From contig NZ_CP118574.1 of NCBI RefSeq assembly GCF_028898845.1, forward strand, positions 5,243,001 to 5,307,000: a stretch of DNA of 64,000 nucleotides. The letters run 5' to 3'. The stretch comes from Streptomyces sp. WZ-12 (GTDB lineage: Bacteria; Actinomycetota; Actinomycetes; Streptomycetales; Streptomycetaceae). The position numbers and the translations under genes were made by a program. Positions 16,014 to 25,448 of this stretch are shown here, piece by piece; the stretch's first letter is position 1, and each line of letters begins with the position of its first letter. Below the pieces are notes generated by a model. The model ran no database searches. It saw nothing but the letters and a program-made list of their open reading frames with translations, and was not told the DNA's origin.

Positions 16014-16658
16014 ATGAGTCACAGTGAGGGCGGAGTCCGCCAGGCGCAGAAGCAGAAGACCCGTCAGGCGCTGTTGGACGCGGCGCTCGGGCTGCTGGCG
16101 GAGCAGGGCCTGAGCAGCCTGGGGTTGCGTGAGGTGACCCGGGTGGTGGGCGTCGCCCCGGCCGCGTTCTACCGACACTTCCGGGATCTGGGGGAGTTGG
16201 GCGTGGCGCTCGTCGAGGAGGCGCTGGGCAGCCTGCACGCGATGGTGCGGGCGATCCTCGCCGAGCAGGACGCGGCGGAGGAGCGGATAGACCGCACGGT
16301 CGCGGTGGTCGAGCGGCTCGTGCGCGAACACCCCGCGCACGTACGGTTCGTGGCCCGTGAGCGGCGCGGTGGCGTACGGGCCGTGCGGCACGCCATCGCG
16401 GAGGAGCTGGAGCGGTTCGTGACGGAGGTCGCGGAGGCGCTCAAGTCGCAGCAGGTGTCGGCTGGTTGGCGGGACGAGGACGTGCGGATGCTGGCCGAGC
16501 TGTACGTCGACCGGCTGGTGACGACCGCGGCGGAGCTGCTCGACGCCCGGGAGGAGGGCGGCGAGGACGCGGTCGGGCGGGTGGTGTGGCGGGCCCGGCG
16601 GCAACTGCGGTTGATCAGCATCGGGCGGCGGCACTGGAAGGAGGAGGGCGGGCGTTAG
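16014..16658 (+). CDS. TetR-family transcriptional regulator (FabR-like)
   Basis: The protein has 214 residues. The N-terminal HTH is at about 15-60 (TRQALLDAALGLLAEQGLSS, VTRVVGVAPAAFYRHFRDLG), followed by an all-helical ligand domain rich in Arg and Glu. The HTH wording resembles FabR-type regulators of lipid genes, but the ligand is unknown. It is divergent from the two small membrane genes and probably represses them. The ATG lies just after the GTTGTTTACTG repeat; the ribosome site is weak. Confidence 0.88.
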   Translation: MSHSEGGVRQAQKQKTRQALLDAALGLLAEQGLSSLGLREVTRVVGVAPAAFYRHFRDLGELGVALVEEALGSLHAMVRAILAEQDAAEERIDRTVAVVERLVREHPAHVRFVARERRGGVRAVRHAIAEELERFVTEVAEALKSQQVSAGWRDEDVRMLAELYVDRLVTTAAELLDAREEGGEDAVGRVVWRARRQLRLISIGRRHWKEEGGR

Positions 16659-18267
16659 CCGGGTGGGGGCGGGCCAGTGGGGGGTGGGGCGGTGTCGTGG
16701 CGTGCGCGGGGGTGACGCGGACGCGGTAGGTGCCGTCGGTGTTCTCGGTCAGGACGGTGACGGTGACGCCGCTGATGCGGTCGGTGTAGGTCTCGCCGGG
16801 GCGGAAGGTGGCGTCCGTCATCTCCGGGTCGACGTAACGGGCGTCGCCGTAGCAGCCGCGGCTGTGCGGGGTGGCGTCGATGACGCGGATGGGGGCGCGG
16901 CCCGTGGGGACGTTGGTGGCCACGTGGTAGACGAGGACGCCGGGGCGGCAGACGATCGGGTCCACAGGCCGCTCGCGCGCGCCTCGACGACGAACGCGGT
17001 GTGCGGGCCGGTCGGCACGACGACGATCTTGGCGCCGCCGGGGGTGGAGATCGGCGACAGGACGTGTTCGGCGGGCGCGCCGCCCCGCCGGCGCGCAGTG
17101 CACCTGGCCAGGGGTGAGCCACCCCATCTTCCACTTGTGCCAGCCGAAGAAGTCGTTGCTCGGACCCCAGTCCTCGTCCATCGGGTCCCAGTGGCCCACC
17201 GGGGTCGGGCCGTCGTGCTCGTTGTTGTAGTAGAGGTCGGGCAGGCCGAAGGCGTGCGCGTTCTCGTGGTTGAGGACCCGGAAGGCGCTCAGTCCCGTTT
17301 GCCGGCTCCAGATGAACGAGACGTTCCGGAAGGGCGCCCCGCGCGCCGGTCTTCATCCCCAGGTCGCCGCCGCTGAAGGTGACCGACCAGACCGTGCGGG
17401 TGGCGGGCGGGCCCGCGTTGGGGGAGGCGATGACGTTGATGACGTCGTAGTCGCGGAAGTCGACGAACGGGTCGACGGCGTGCACGAGTTCGCGGGCCAG
17501 GGCGTAGTAGTAGCGGTGTGCGAGGACGGGTCGAAGTTGGCGCCCCGGTTGATGCCGTAGGCCGCCAACGGGTGGGACATCCGGATCCAGCGGAAGAGGG
17601 GCTTGGGGACGTAGGTCATCCGCCCGTAGGAGCTGACCCGGAAGTAGTCGGTCGCGGCCGGGAAGAACTCGGCGAAGCGGGCCATGGGGGAGAGGGTGGC
17701 GGGGGGGCGTCCGGGAAGTCGACGAAGAGGGTCAGGGCCCGGACGGTGCCGGCGGCGCGGGCGTAGCCGGCGGGGGGTGAGGGCGGCCTCGGAGACGTTG
17801 TCGGTGATACCGGGCAGGGCGCAGGGGCCGCTGGGGCGCGCGGGGCCGGGCGGGGTCGGGGGCTTACGGGGTGCGATGCGCGGGGGGGGGGAGTGGGCGC
17901 GGGCGCAGGAGCGGGCGTGGGCGTGGGAGTGGGCGCGGGCGCAGGAGCGGGCGTGGGCGTGGGTGGGGGGGGCTTCGGGGGGCCGGGGGGCTTGACGGGG
18001 CTGGTGGGCTTGGCAGGGCTGGTGGTGGCCGGGTTGCGGGCTTGGTGGTGTTGGCCGGGCGGGTGGGTTGGCGGTGTTGGGGGTGAGGGGCCCGGCTTGA
18101 CGTTGGTGGCGGGCGGTGCGGGAGTGGCGGGGGCGTGATGTGGGGGTCGGGGGTGGCGGGGGCGCGGCCGCGACGGCTTCGGGGGGGGTGGTCAGGGCGA
18201 TGGCCGCGGCCGCACAGGTGATGGTCGTGGCCAGGGCGGCGCAGAGCGTGTGCGTCAGGGTGCGCAT
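16655..18267 (-). pseudogene. Secreted M6-type (immune inhibitor A-like) metalloprotease, frameshifted
   Basis: From ATG 18267 a signal peptide (LCAALATTITCAAAAIAL) is followed by a Pro/Ala/His-rich linker. The protease domain then appears in pieces: SSYGRMTYVPKPLFRW, FVDFRDYDVINVIASPNAG, NHENAHAFGLPDLYYNN (HENAH is the HExxH zinc motif), GHWDPMDEDWGPSNDFFGW and RVIDATPHSRGCYGD. These lie in three frames, so at least four frameshifts separate them. The zinc motif is intact but the chain cannot be made whole. M6 peptidases are extracellular zinc proteases. It ends against the TetR gene. Confidence 0.82.
17891..17962. repeat. 36-bp tandem repeat, two copies, in the protease linker
   Basis: Two perfect 36-bp units (17891-17926 and 17927-17962) encode, on the minus strand, an Ala/His/Arg/Cys-rich piece of the linker. 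It is a likely slippage site. Confidence 0.75.
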
Positions 18268-18757
18268 GGGGCTGCCTCGTACTTGCCGGTGTCTGCGGGG
18301 TGTCTGCGAGGTGTTCGCCGGTCTCCGCGGTGTGGTTGACGGGGTGTGGGCCTGCCCTTCGCCTCATGGAGCGGCTGCCTTCTGACTCATGGTGTTCAGC
18401 CTGCGGCGGCGGATGGTCGCTCGCGCGTGGGGATGCGTCAAATGGAGGGGCGGCGTGGCGCGGATGGCTGGCGGGGTGGGCTTACGCCGGGTGCCCGGTG
18501 CGGGTGGCGGGAGGGGGTGGGGGTGTGCTCGGGGCGATTGCGGGCGCGTGTCCCAGGTCACATGCCGGTCGGGAAATATCCGGGGAGCCGGTCCCCGTTT
18601 AGCTGGGTGTTGGAGGAAGCGGGGAGTGCTTCCCCGGTTCCGGTTCCGCTTCTGGGGCCGGTGCCGGCGGCGCTTCCCCTGTTCCAGAGGAGCTTCTCCG
18701 GTTCCGGGGGCATCCCGGGTTCGGTGGATGCGGTGACAGCGAAGGGAGTGTGCCGAC
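18268..18757. other. Intergenic, promoter region of the TetR gene
   Basis: No gene seen. The region holds the upstream part of the M6 remnant and the leader of the TetR gene at 18758. No operator could be assigned. Confidence 0.4.
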
Positions 18758-19450
18758 GTGACCGCAGTGGGTGTGAAGTGCGCAGCGCCGCGGCTGCGGG
18801 CCGACGCGGTGCGCAACCGCGAGCGGATCATCGCGGCCGCACGGGAGACGATGGTCGAGTTCGGGGCCGAGGTCCCGCTCGATGAAATCGCTCGACGCGC
18901 GGGTGTCGGCAATGCGACGCTCTACCGTCACTTCGCCGATCGCCAGGAGTTGATCCACCACGTCACGCTCTCCGTCATGTCCCGTATCGCGGACCGTGCG
19001 GAGCGCGCACTCGCCGAGGAGCCGGATGCCTTCGAAGCACTGCGGCGCTTCGCCCACGACGCGGTGGGGGAGCGGATCGGCGCGCTGTGCCCGCTGCTCT
19101 CGGACGGCATCGACCACGCCCATCCCGAACTGCTCGCCGCGCGCGAGCGCCTGGACGCGGCCGTGGAGGCCGCCATGGGCGCCGCGCGCGACAGCGGCCA
19201 ACTGCGCACCGACATCGCCGTCGGTGACCTGATGGTCGCGCTCACCCAGCTCACCCGCCCGCTGCCCGGCAGCGCCTGCCTCGACTTCGACGGGTTCGTG
19301 CACCGGCACCTCCAGCTCTTCCTGGACGGTCTGCGGGCCCCGGGCCGGTCCGAACTGCCCGGTGCCGCCGCCACGTTGGAGGACCTACGGCGCCGTGGGG
19401 CCGGGAGGTGCGGTCCGGTTGCCGCCGGCCCGTCGCGCTCCTCCCACTAG
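18758..19450 (+). CDS. TetR-family regulator, likely of the downstream MFS pump
   Basis: The protein has 230 residues with a GTG start and GAAGGGAG upstream. The HTH spans about 20-65 (RIIAAARETMVEFGAEVPLD, EIARRAGVGNATLYRHF). The C-terminal domain is of the type seen in actinobacterial efflux regulators, and the last 25 residues are Gly/Arg/Pro-rich and disordered. It lies upstream of, and in the same orientation as, a DHA2 multidrug transporter, the usual arrangement for a local repressor. Confidence 0.9.
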   Translation: MTAVGVKCAAPRLRADAVRNRERIIAAARETMVEFGAEVPLDEIARRAGVGNATLYRHFADRQELIHHVTLSVMSRIADRAERALAEEPDAFEALRRFAHDAVGERIGALCPLLSDGIDHAHPELLAARERLDAAVEAAMGAARDSGQLRTDIAVGDLMVALTQLTRPLPGSACLDFDGFVHRHLQLFLDGLRAPGRSELPGAAATLEDLRRRGAGRCGPVAAGPSRSSH

Positions 19451-19787
19451 GCACCACCGCCCGATGCCTCCGTCCCCCGCGGGTGCAGTGATCTCCGCTC
19501 CCGTTCGACCCACCTGGCCCATCTGACCCGTCTGCTCCGTCCGACCTGTCTGCCCCGCCCGACTCGTCGGACCCGCTCGTCCCCGTCCGCACCTCCTCGT
19601 ACGTCCCCTTCTGCTTCCAGCCAGCTCCCCCCTCTCTCGCAGTTCTCCCCGTTACCCCCCCATTTCTCCCAGTTCCTCCTGGGCGTCCCAGAGCCCCTTG
19701 GGCTCCCGAGTTTCCGTAACTCCCGGAGTTCCCAAGGCCCCTGGAGCGTCCTTTCGTTCCGTTACGCACCACTAGGTGGACCCCGTC
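19451..19787. other. C/T-rich leader between TetR and MFS genes
   Basis: A long pyrimidine-rich stretch (19500-19680) with loosely repeated CCGTCTGMCC-like words precedes two dyads: GAGCCC-N3-GGGCTC (about 19691-19705) and the perfect palindrome AACTCCCGGAGTT (19718-19730). The latter is a candidate TetR operator 57 bases before the pump start. No gene here. Confidence 0.45.
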
Positions 19788-21311
19788 ATGCCTGAAACCC
19801 TCCCGTCCGTCGACCCACGGCGCTGGAAAGCGCTGATATTCATCGCCCTCGCCCAGTTGATGGTCGTCCTCGACTCGACGATCGTGAACATCGCGCTGCC
19901 CTCGGCCCAACAGGACCTGGGGATCAGCGACGCCAACCGGCAGTGGGTCATCACCGCCTACGCCCTCGCCTTCGGCGGGCTGCTGCTCTTCGGCGGCCGG
20001 ATCGCCGACCTGTGGGGCCGCCGGCGGAGCTTCATCATCGGGCTGACCGGCTTCGCGGTGGCCTCCGCGCTCGGCGGGGCCGCGGCCAACGAAACGATGC
20101 TGCTGGGCGCGCGGGCGCTCCAGGGCGTCTTCGGCGCGCTGCTGGCGCCCTCCGCGCTGTCCCTGCTCGCGGTGAGCTTCACCGAGGCCCGGGAGCGCGC
20201 CAAGGCGTTCGGCATCTTCGGCGCGATCGCCGGTGGCGGTGGCGCGGTCGGGCTGATCCTCGGCGGCGTGCTGACCGAGTACATGAACTGGCGCTGGACG
20301 TTCTTCGTCAACATCCCGTTCGCGGTGATCGCCGCGACCGGCGCCGTCCTGGTCATCCGCGAGCCCGCGGAGGGCCGCAACCCCTCCCGTCTGGACGTGC
20401 CCGGCGTCATCCTGGCGACGCTCGGACTGGTCTCGCTGGTCTACGGGTTCACCCGGGCCGAGTCCGACGGCTGGCTGGCCGGCCCGACGCTGGGCCTGTT
20501 CGTCGCGGCGGCCGCGCTGCTGCTGGCGTTCGTCCTCGTCGAGTCGAAGGTGGCGGCGCCGCTGCTGCCGCTGCGGGTGGTCGCCGACCGGAACCGCGCG
20601 GGGGTCTACGCCTCGCTGGGCCTGGCCGTGATCGGGATGTTCGGGCTCTTCCTGTTCCTGACCTACTACCTGCAGGTCGTGAAGGGGTACACGCCGGTGG
20701 TGACCGGCCTGGCCTTCCTCCCGATGGTCGCGGGCATGATCACCGGCTCCACGCAGATCGGCGCGCGGCTGATGACCCGGGTGCGGCCGCGGCTGCTGAT
20801 GGCTCCCGGTTTCACGGTCGCCGCGCTCGGCATGCTGGTGCTGAGCCAGATCGACCTGACCACGTCGTACCCGGGGCTGATCCTGCCCGGCTTCGTCCTC
20901 ATGGGCCTCGGCATGGGCACCGCGTTCATGCCGGCCATGTCGCTGGCCACGCACGGGGTCCAGCCGCGGGACGCCGGCGTCGCCTCCGCGATGGTCAACA
21001 CCTCGCAGCAGGTCGGCGGCGCGATCGGCACCGCGCTGCTGAACACCATCGCGGCCAGCGCCACCACCGCGTACGCGACGGCGCACGCGGCCGGCGCCCG
21101 CTCGGCCGACCTGCTCAAGCTCCAGTCGATGGTGCACGGCTACACCACCGCCATCTGGTGGGCGGTGGGCATCCTGGCCCTGGCGGCGGTGCTCGCCTTC
21201 ACGCTCGTCAACACCGGGCGGCCGGGCGGCGGTTCGCCGGCGGCCTCCTCGGAAGACGGCGCGGGTGCCGGCGATGAGTCGGAGGTGCAGGTCCCGGTGA
21301 TGGCGCACTGA
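19788..21311 (+). CDS. MFS multidrug efflux transporter, DHA2 (14-TM) family
   Basis: The protein has 507 residues. ATG 19788 was chosen because AGGTGG lies eight bases upstream; GTG 19776 overlaps that site. Hallmarks are VVLDSTIVNIALPSAQQDLG in TM1, the loop motif GGRIADLWGRRRSF, and GGGGAVGLILGGVLTEYMNW (motif C, antiporter) around TM5. It exports cationic or amphipathic drugs in exchange for protons in the plasma membrane. It is probably repressed by the TetR protein encoded just upstream. The C-terminal tail (about 35 residues) is polar. Confidence 0.93.
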   Translation: MPETLPSVDPRRWKALIFIALAQLMVVLDSTIVNIALPSAQQDLGISDANRQWVITAYALAFGGLLLFGGRIADLWGRRRSFIIGLTGFAVASALGGAAANETMLLGARALQGVFGALLAPSALSLLAVSFTEARERAKAFGIFGAIAGGGGAVGLILGGVLTEYMNWRWTFFVNIPFAVIAATGAVLVIREPAEGRNPSRLDVPGVILATLGLVSLVYGFTRAESDGWLAGPTLGLFVAAAALLLAFVLVESKVAAPLLPLRVVADRNRAGVYASLGLAVIGMFGLFLFLTYYLQVVKGYTPVVTGLAFLPMVAGMITGSTQIGARLMTRVRPRLLMAPGFTVAALGMLVLSQIDLTTSYPGLILPGFVLMGLGMGTAFMPAMSLATHGVQPRDAGVASAMVNTSQQVGGAIGTALLNTIAASATTAYATAHAAGARSADLLKLQSMVHGYTTAIWWAVGILALAAVLAFTLVNTGRPGGGSPAASSEDGAGAGDESEVQVPVMAH

Positions 21312-21548
21312 GGGCCACGATGACGGTGCGATGACGGCGCGGGGGCGCGGGGTTGGTGGGCGCAGGAGCGCACGGCGACCGCGCGCCCCCGCCGGTGTGG
21401 TGCCCCGACCCGTGCCGTGCACCGGCCCCGTATGGACCGTGGGCGCCGCGGGTCCTCGCGGGTCCGTACGCCCCTAGGTCCGTAGGCCCGTGGGTGAAAC
21501 CACTCGAAGGCGTGGCGTTGCGCCGGCCTTCCCTCGTTCCGCTGGGCG

Positions 21549-22046
21549 TCAGCGGAGCCAGGGGAGGTCGGCGCCTTGGGGTTGCAGGCCGTCCGCGATC
21601 ACGCAGCAGATCGCGTCGAGTTGGCTGATCTGTTCCGGTGTGAGGCGGTCGAAGATCGCGGCCCGGACGGCTGCGACGTGCCCGGGGGCCGCCTTCTCCA
21701 GGACCCGCATCCCCTCGTCGGTGAGATAGGCGTTCTGGCCCCGCTTGTCGGAGGGGCACTCCTCGCGGCGGACCCAGCCGTTCTTCTCCAGGCGGGCGAC
21801 GGCATGGGAGAGGCGGGACCGGGTGATCTTGGCGTTCTGGGCCAGCTCGGTCATCCGCATGCGGCGCCGCGGCGCGCGCGAGAGCTGGACGAGCAGGCCG
21901 TAATAGACGTGCGGCATCCCGGCGTCACGTTGGAGCTGACGGTCGAGGTGGTCCTCCAGCAGCGTGGTGGCGTGGAGGTACGCCTGCCAGGCGTGCTGCT
22001 CCTCGTCGTCGAGCCAGCGAGGCTCGGTCGCGGGTTCGTTGCTCAT
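21549..22046 (-). CDS. MarR-family transcriptional regulator
   Basis: About 165 residues. ATG 22046 is taken; an in-frame GTG at 22055 is possible. The winged helix covers about 55-125: MRMTELAQNAKITRSRLSHA, VARLEKNGWVRREECPSDKR and QNAYLTDEG (wing). The rest forms the dimer helices. MarR proteins bind palindromes as dimers and respond to phenolics, metals or oxidants. Convergent to the MFS gene; the target is unknown. Confidence 0.9.
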   Translation of the reverse strand: MSNEPATEPRWLDDEEQHAWQAYLHATTLLEDHLDRQLQRDAGMPHVYYGLLVQLSRAPRRRMRMTELAQNAKITRSRLSHAVARLEKNGWVRREECPSDKRGQNAYLTDEGMRVLEKAAPGHVAAVRAAIFDRLTPEQISQLDAICCVIADGLQPQGADLPWLR

Positions 22047-22172
22047 GCCATCCACTCTCTCACCGCTTCGAGAGTTATTTAAGTTTTAACAAGAGGTCTT
22101 CGGCTGAGATGCGGCGCTCCGGGGCGGAGGTGGGAGGGAATCGGCCCGCAGTCTCCGGGGCGGTCGCCGGGC

Positions 22173-23225
22173 TCAGCCCTCGCCGGGCGTGATCAGCTCC
22201 TGCGCGCGGAGCGCCGCCGCCAGGGCGCGGTCGTCGCCGTCCGCCGCCCAGGAGGCGACGTCGAGGGCGGTGTCGGTCATCTTGATCGCATGCGCGTCGC
22301 CGTGCGCGGCGGCCCGCCCGAAGACCTCTTCCGGGGTGGCCGCGCCCGTCTTGAGCGCCGGCAGCGGCTCGTCGGCGGAGTAGACGGAGGTGAGGGCGGC
22401 GCTCGCGGCCCAGGCGGCGGTGAGCGAGGGCGCCCACAGGTCGCGGGGGAGCGCCGGGAGGGTGCGCAGCACCGCGTTGGGGGCGGTGGCCGAGTGCACC
22501 AGGAGGACCGCGTCGCCGTGGCCGTAGTCCAGGTAGCGGTGGGTGGCGGCCCGTACCAGTGCGGCCAGTTGGTCGCGCGCGTCCTCCGGGTCCCGTGGGG
22601 CGCGCAGCGCGTCCGCCGCGTCGGACCAGCCCTCCGTGTGGGCGAGTTGGGGCAGCCCCTCGACCACCGACAGCCGCTGGCCGTGGAGGTGCGGAAGGCC
22701 GGCCAGCGCCGCGTCGGGCGCGGTCGTGCCGCGCGGCTCCACGGAGACCGGCAGGGTGGTGTGGCGGGCCGCCCAGTAGCCGATGGCGTGCGCCAACTCG
22801 GCGATCCGCGGCTCCTCTTCGCCTTGTTCCAGCAGGGTGCGCACGGCGTGGCCGACGCGGATCACCGGGTGGGTCGCGGCGCCCGCGATACCGGGCAGCA
22901 GGCGGGGCCACCACTCGGCGAGCACCTCGCGCCAGGGGCGTTCGGCGATCTGGCGGGTCAGGTACGTGGTCCAGTCGGTGACCCGCAGCGGATCGCCCAG
23001 CGCCTCCTGCCAGTTGGCGTCGGTGATCGCGGTCCGGGCGCCCGGCACGTCCTCCAACTGGGCCGCGTAGGCGTCGATCCAGCGGTGGACGGTGCCCGCC
23101 TGGCCGTGGCGGACCAGGGCCTCGACGGCCATCGGGCCGTGGTTGGCGAGGAAGCCCCGGAATTCGGGACCGGTGGCGTGCAGGCGCTCCAGGGCCTCGT
23201 CGAGTGTGCCGCTCGTCGTATCCAT
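22173..23225 (-). CDS. Questin-oxidase family (DUF4243) protein
   Basis: The protein has 350 residues with ATG 23225. It matches the all-helical questin-oxidase/DUF4243 layout: an N-terminal NHGPMAVEAL, a central WWPRLLPGIAGAATHPVIRV with HPVIRVGHAVR, and a C-terminal region with HSATAPNAVLRTLP and HAIKMTDTALD. Conserved His residues in these motifs are the likely active site. Fungal relatives open anthraquinone rings (Baeyer-Villiger type). The role in Streptomyces is unknown; it may act on polyketides. It is a monocistronic minus-strand gene. Confidence 0.8.
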   Translation of the reverse strand: MDTTSGTLDEALERLHATGPEFRGFLANHGPMAVEALVRHGQAGTVHRWIDAYAAQLEDVPGARTAITDANWQEALGDPLRVTDWTTYLTRQIAERPWREVLAEWWPRLLPGIAGAATHPVIRVGHAVRTLLEQGEEEPRIAELAHAIGYWAARHTTLPVSVEPRGTTAPDAALAGLPHLHGQRLSVVEGLPQLAHTEGWSDAADALRAPRDPEDARDQLAALVRAATHRYLDYGHGDAVLLVHSATAPNAVLRTLPALPRDLWAPSLTAAWAASAALTSVYSADEPLPALKTGAATPEEVFGRAAAHGDAHAIKMTDTALDVASWAADGDDRALAAALRAQELITPGEG

Positions 23226-23486
23226 GGCCCGAGGCTAGGACCGCGCTCCGGCGCCGGTAACGGACCGCGGACGGAACCCGAACCGGTCGGCGGGACTACG
23301 GCGTTGGTCGTACGGCGGAGGGGGCGTGGTCCGCCGGCGCGTCAGCGGGCGGGGGCGTTGCGCGGCGGAACGCCGGCGCCGGGGCGTTGTCAGTGGCGGG
23401 TGAGACGCTGAAGTCGCGGGATGCGGAGGGGCGTTGGGGAGGAGCGGACGCCATCGGCGCGGAATTCCGGACAGGAGGTGTCGGGT

Positions 23487-24092
23487 ATGGGCGGGAGTCT
23501 TGCCTCCATGACGCGTGGCGAGAGGCAGTGGAGCGGGAAAGGGAGCGGCATCGGGAGCGCGAGGGGGGCGGAGAGCAGGGCGAACGGCCCGCGGAGAGCG
23601 GCCGGTTGGGCGGCGGTCGAGGCGGCGGTGCCGGGGTTCGCGGCGGTCGTGCGGGAGCGGTTCGGGGCGTATCGGCACCACGTCCTGGCCACGCTGCGCG
23701 AGGACGGTGCGCCGCGGCTGACCGGGCTGGAGGCGGACTTCCGGCACGGCGAGCTGTGGTTGGGCATGATGACCGGCTCCCGCAAGGCGCTGGACCTGCG
23801 GCGGGACCCCCGCTTCGCGCTGCACGCCAACCCCGGTGGCGGGAGCGAGCTGTCCGACGGCGACGTCCGGGTCGCCGGCCGGGCGGTGGAGGAGGCCGAC
23901 CCCGGGGTGAAGGCCCGGTACGCGGCGGCGGTCAGGCCGCCCGAGCCGTTCCACCTCTTCCGGGTGGAGCTGACGGAGGTGGTGCGGACATCCGTCGAGC
24001 CGCCGTTCATGAAGCTGGAGGTCTGGCGGCCCGGCCGGCCGCTGCGCACCATACGGCGGACGTCGGAGGACCCGCAGCCACGGGAGGGGTGA
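23487..24092 (+). CDS. Pyridoxamine-5'-phosphate-oxidase-fold flavin/F420 protein
   Basis: The protein has 201 residues. ATG 23487 has AGGAGG eight bases upstream. After a low-complexity Arg/Gly/Ser N-terminus (1-45) comes the split-barrel fold: FAAVVRERFGAYRHHVLATL, EDGAPRLTGLEADF, ELWLGMMTGSRKALDLRRDP and RFALHANPG. These are typical of the PPOX family, which binds FMN, F420 or heme-derived ligands. The substrate is unknown. Transcribed alone, diverging from the questin-oxidase gene. Confidence 0.82.
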   Translation: MGGSLASMTRGERQWSGKGSGIGSARGAESRANGPRRAAGWAAVEAAVPGFAAVVRERFGAYRHHVLATLREDGAPRLTGLEADFRHGELWLGMMTGSRKALDLRRDPRFALHANPGGGSELSDGDVRVAGRAVEEADPGVKARYAAAVRPPEPFHLFRVELTEVVRTSVEPPFMKLEVWRPGRPLRTIRRTSEDPQPREG

Positions 24093-24183
24093 GGACGCGA
24101 CTGCCGGACGGAGGGGGCGCGAGCGCTGAGGAGTGCGGACGCGACCGCGCCGCCCGGGTCGGCGGGCGGCGCGGGGCGGGCGC

Positions 24184-24738
24184 TCAGTGCGCCGCGTGCG
24201 GGTGGTGCTGCCGGGCCGCGTGCGGGCGGTGCGGACCGTGCGGCTCGCGCACGCGATGGGTCCGGAAGACGTAGAGGGAGACGAGGAACATCACGCCGAA
24301 CATGCCCAGGCCCCAGGCCACCGACTGCAGGACCGAGGGGGCGCTGCCGCCGAGGGAGTAGAGCCAGCCCATCGAGGCGCCGAAGAGCGCGCCGTAGGCC
24401 ACGGCGCGGGTCTCGGTGAGCATCGTCGACTGGAAGTGCACCAGCGTCACGCCCAGTACGCCGGTGACCACCGCCGCGATCAGCCCGAGCAACGCGGCGC
24501 GGCCGCCGCTGGTCCCGCCGGTGTGGGCCATCCAGATCGTGTAGCAGCCGAAGCAGACCGCCGCGATGACCGGGAGGGTCACGCGGAGCGGGACGCGGCG
24601 CCCGGTGTCCGTGGCGGAGCGCTCCGCGCGGGTGGAGACCGTTGCGCCGTGCTCCGGTTCGACGGTGCCGTGCGAGCGGGCCGTCTCGGGCAGCCCCTCG
24701 CCGTGGACGGGCTGGTCGCCGTGCGCGTGCTGGTCCAT
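24184..24738 (-). CDS. Four-TM membrane protein with His-rich ends
   Basis: The protein has 184 residues. ATG 24738 has GAGGAG six bases upstream. The N-terminal 50 residues are polar with HAHGDQPVHGEG. Four TMs follow (about 50-70, 80-102, 108-130, 135-160), and the C-terminus is HGPHRPHAARQHHPHAAH. The His-rich ends could bind metals, but this composition is also common in Streptomyces hypothetical proteins. Family not recognised. Confidence 0.75.
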   Translation of the reverse strand: MDQHAHGDQPVHGEGLPETARSHGTVEPEHGATVSTRAERSATDTGRRVPLRVTLPVIAAVCFGCYTIWMAHTGGTSGGRAALLGLIAAVVTGVLGVTLVHFQSTMLTETRAVAYGALFGASMGWLYSLGGSAPSVLQSVAWGLGMFGVMFLVSLYVFRTHRVREPHGPHRPHAARQHHPHAAH

Positions 24739-24869
24739 GACGGGCTCCTCTCGTTCGCCCTCTTCCAGTCCAGGCGACACCCGGGGACCGGTGGCGTCAA
24801 CTGGATCAGCGGGCGCCAACCGGGCCGGTGGGCGCGGCCGATGGCGGGCGGCCGCGGACGCCCGCCCGC

Positions 24870-25385
24870 CTACCGCAGGTCCTTCTGGTACCAGGCCACG
24901 TCCCAGTAGCGGTCGAACTTCCGGCCCACCTGAGCGAACGTCCCGATGTGCCGGAAGGCGAAGCGGGCGTGCAGGCGGGCGGACGCCTCGTTGGGCTGGG
25001 CGATCCCGGCGTAGGCGCGGTGCACGTCCTCGTCCGCCAGCGCCGCGAAGAGCGCGCCGTACAGGAGGGTGCCGACGCCCCGGCCGGCGGCGTCCGGCGC
25101 GCAGTAGACGCTGGTCTCCACGGAGGTCGCGTACGCGCCCTTCGTACGGAAGGGGCCGCTGGTCGCGTAGCCGAGGAGGGCGCCGTCGCCGCCCTGCGCA
25201 ACCAGAAGGCGGTGCGGGCCGTCTTTGGGGTGGGAGAGCAACCACGGGCGACGTTGTGCGGGGCTGAAGGGCTCCGTGTCGAATGTGATGGCCGTCTCAC
25301 GGACGTAGTGATTGTAGAGATCCGTGAGGGCCGTGAGGTCCGTCTCGGCGCCCGCTCTGACCTGCACTTCCCCGCGTCCGCGCAT
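24870..25385 (-). CDS. GNAT acetyltransferase, phosphinothricin-acetyltransferase type
   Basis: The protein has 171 residues. ATG 25385 has GGGAGG seven bases upstream. It contains DLTALTDLYNHYVRETAITF near the N-terminus, the acetyl-CoA pyrophosphate loop AAGRGVGTLLYGAL, and AYAGIAQPNEASARLHARF, all typical of PAT/Bar-like GNATs that N-acetylate phosphinothricin or amino-acid-like amines. Divergent from hrdD, sharing the 191-base region that holds the SigR-type promoter. The true substrate is unknown. Confidence 0.88.
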   Translation of the reverse strand: MRGRGEVQVRAGAETDLTALTDLYNHYVRETAITFDTEPFSPAQRRPWLLSHPKDGPHRLLVAQGGDGALLGYATSGPFRTKGAYATSVETSVYCAPDAAGRGVGTLLYGALFAALADEDVHRAYAGIAQPNEASARLHARFAFRHIGTFAQVGRKFDRYWDVAWYQKDLR

Positions 25386-25448
25386 GACCCGCCCTCCCTG
25401 GTGGCAGCGCAGGGTACTGCAAGATCAGAAAAATTGGGGCGCGGCTGG

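Noticed and set aside
19251..21422. 723-codon minus-strand frame opposite the MFS gene
   Set aside because: Low-complexity shadow of the pump and TetR genes.
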